DNA from: Chthoniobacter flavus
Lineage (GTDB): Bacteria > Verrucomicrobiota > Verrucomicrobiia > Chthoniobacterales > Terrimicrobiaceae
Length of the DNA: 6,890 nt
Direction of reading: 5' to 3'
Assembly: GCA_945863785.1 (NCBI GenBank)
Contig: CAMBAQ010000102.1
Coordinates: 1-6,890 of the forward strand
Shown: positions 6,345 through 6,890 of the stretch, piece after piece
Numbering within the stretch: the stretch's first letter is position 1
Layout of the letters: every line of letters begins with the position of its first letter
The notes under the pieces: model-generated
Seen by the model: the letters and a program-made list of their open reading frames with translations, nothing else
Told to the model about the DNA's origin: nothing
The model's database searches: none
Made by a program: the position numbers and the translations under genes

Positions 6345-6890
6345 TTACTCGTAGCGGAGAGCGGATATGGGGTCGAGGCGCGCAGCCTTGAGGCCAGGGT
6401 AAATCCCAGACAACAACCCAGCGAGAAGTGCGAAAACGACACTGAAAAGAACCCCGTCCCACGAAAGCACCGGCACGTTTTCTGTCGGCGAAATGAGCTT
6501 GAGTATCTCGATCAGCCCAAGCGAAGCGCCGATTCCCAAAAAGGCGCCGATCAGCGAAATGAACATTCCTTCGGTGATGATCTGAAGAAAAATATCGCGT
6601 GGCCGGGCACCGACCGCCATGCGAATCCCGATCTCTCGCACTCGCTCGGAAATACTCGCGAGCATGATGTTCATAATGCCTATGCCGCCGACAATGAGAC
6701 TGATTGCAGAAATCAACCCTCCGCTCAGGCGCGCGGCGCGAACACTGCTTTCGACTCGATCAAACCAATCCTCGCGTGTCTCGAAATCAAAGTCATCCAC
6801 TCCGCGATGGGTGATATCCAAAAGCTTTCGCAACTGATCTAAAGCTGGACGAAAATAATCCAGATCCCGGACTCTCACAATTAACGCTTC
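6345..6890 (-). CDS. MacB-type ABC transporter permease, C-terminal part (partial, 5' end outside window)
   Basis: The last 181 residues of a MacB/FtsX-like permease; the reading frame stays open through the right edge, so the true start lies beyond 6890. The visible part begins at the end of the periplasmic domain (the stretch up to about residue 50), followed by three membrane helices at about 55-79, 104-131 and 144-169. Hallmarks of the FtsX domain are IGIMNIML before ISERVREIGIRMAVGARPRDI (the coupling-helix region), and the canonical end PISALRYE. MacB proteins work as dimers with a MacA adaptor and outer-membrane channel to expel macrolides, peptides or lipoproteins by mechanotransmission. 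Whether an ATP-binding domain is fused at the N-terminus, as in MacB itself, or encoded separately cannot be seen. No terminator is evident between it and the fucosidase gene 184 bp downstream. Confidence 0.92.
   Translation of the reverse strand, partial: EALIVRVRDLDYFRPALDQLRKLLDITHRGVDDFDFETREDWFDRVESSVRAARLSGGLISAISLIVGGIGIMNIMLASISERVREIGIRMAVGARPRDIFLQIITEGMFISLIGAFLGIGASLGLIEILKLISPTENVPVLSWDGVLFSVVFALLAGLLSGIYPGLKAARLDPISALRYE

Overview
The window holds five protein genes on two strands of a GC-moderate bacterial chromosome. A divergent pair of transcription units encodes a FUSC-type efflux system plus a small potassium-channel-like protein. A secreted GH29 alpha-L-fucosidase-like enzyme follows on the minus strand, and the 3' end of a MacB-type ABC permease gene enters from the right edge. 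No RNA gene, CRISPR array, insertion sequence or integrase was found.

Organism: almost no start codon here has a recognisable Shine-Dalgarno sequence. The mix of an exported GH29 enzyme, an AaeXAB/FUSC-like pump and MacB suggests a Gram-negative environmental bacterium. Verrucomicrobiota or a relative is my best guess, as inference only; a Bacteroidota- or Planctomycetes-like genome is not excluded.

Layout: 1-163 shows no convincing gene but carries a good minus-strand terminator hairpin at 79-98. Bases 164-1750 (minus) form one tight operon read right to left: DUF1656 membrane protein, HlyD/AaeA-like adaptor (ATGA overlap), then a two-to-three-helix channel protein 13 bp further on. Starting 63 bp away on the plus strand is the large FUSC-family inner-membrane pump (1814-4015). 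Together FUSC, HlyD and DUF1656 are the three parts of the AaeXAB-type aromatic-acid/antimicrobial efflux pump, here split across a divergent promoter region. Bases 4016-4282 separate two convergent genes and contain several hairpins and a fragment that looks like a dispersed intergenic repeat. The fucosidase-like gene (4283-6160) and the partial MacB gene (6345-6890) are both on the minus strand with 184 bp between them.

The main points worth a second look are the channel gene co-transcribed with an efflux adaptor, a possible leaderless promoter for the FUSC gene, and the 8-bp-periodic repeat fragment between the convergent genes. I see no clear sign of an entirely new system.
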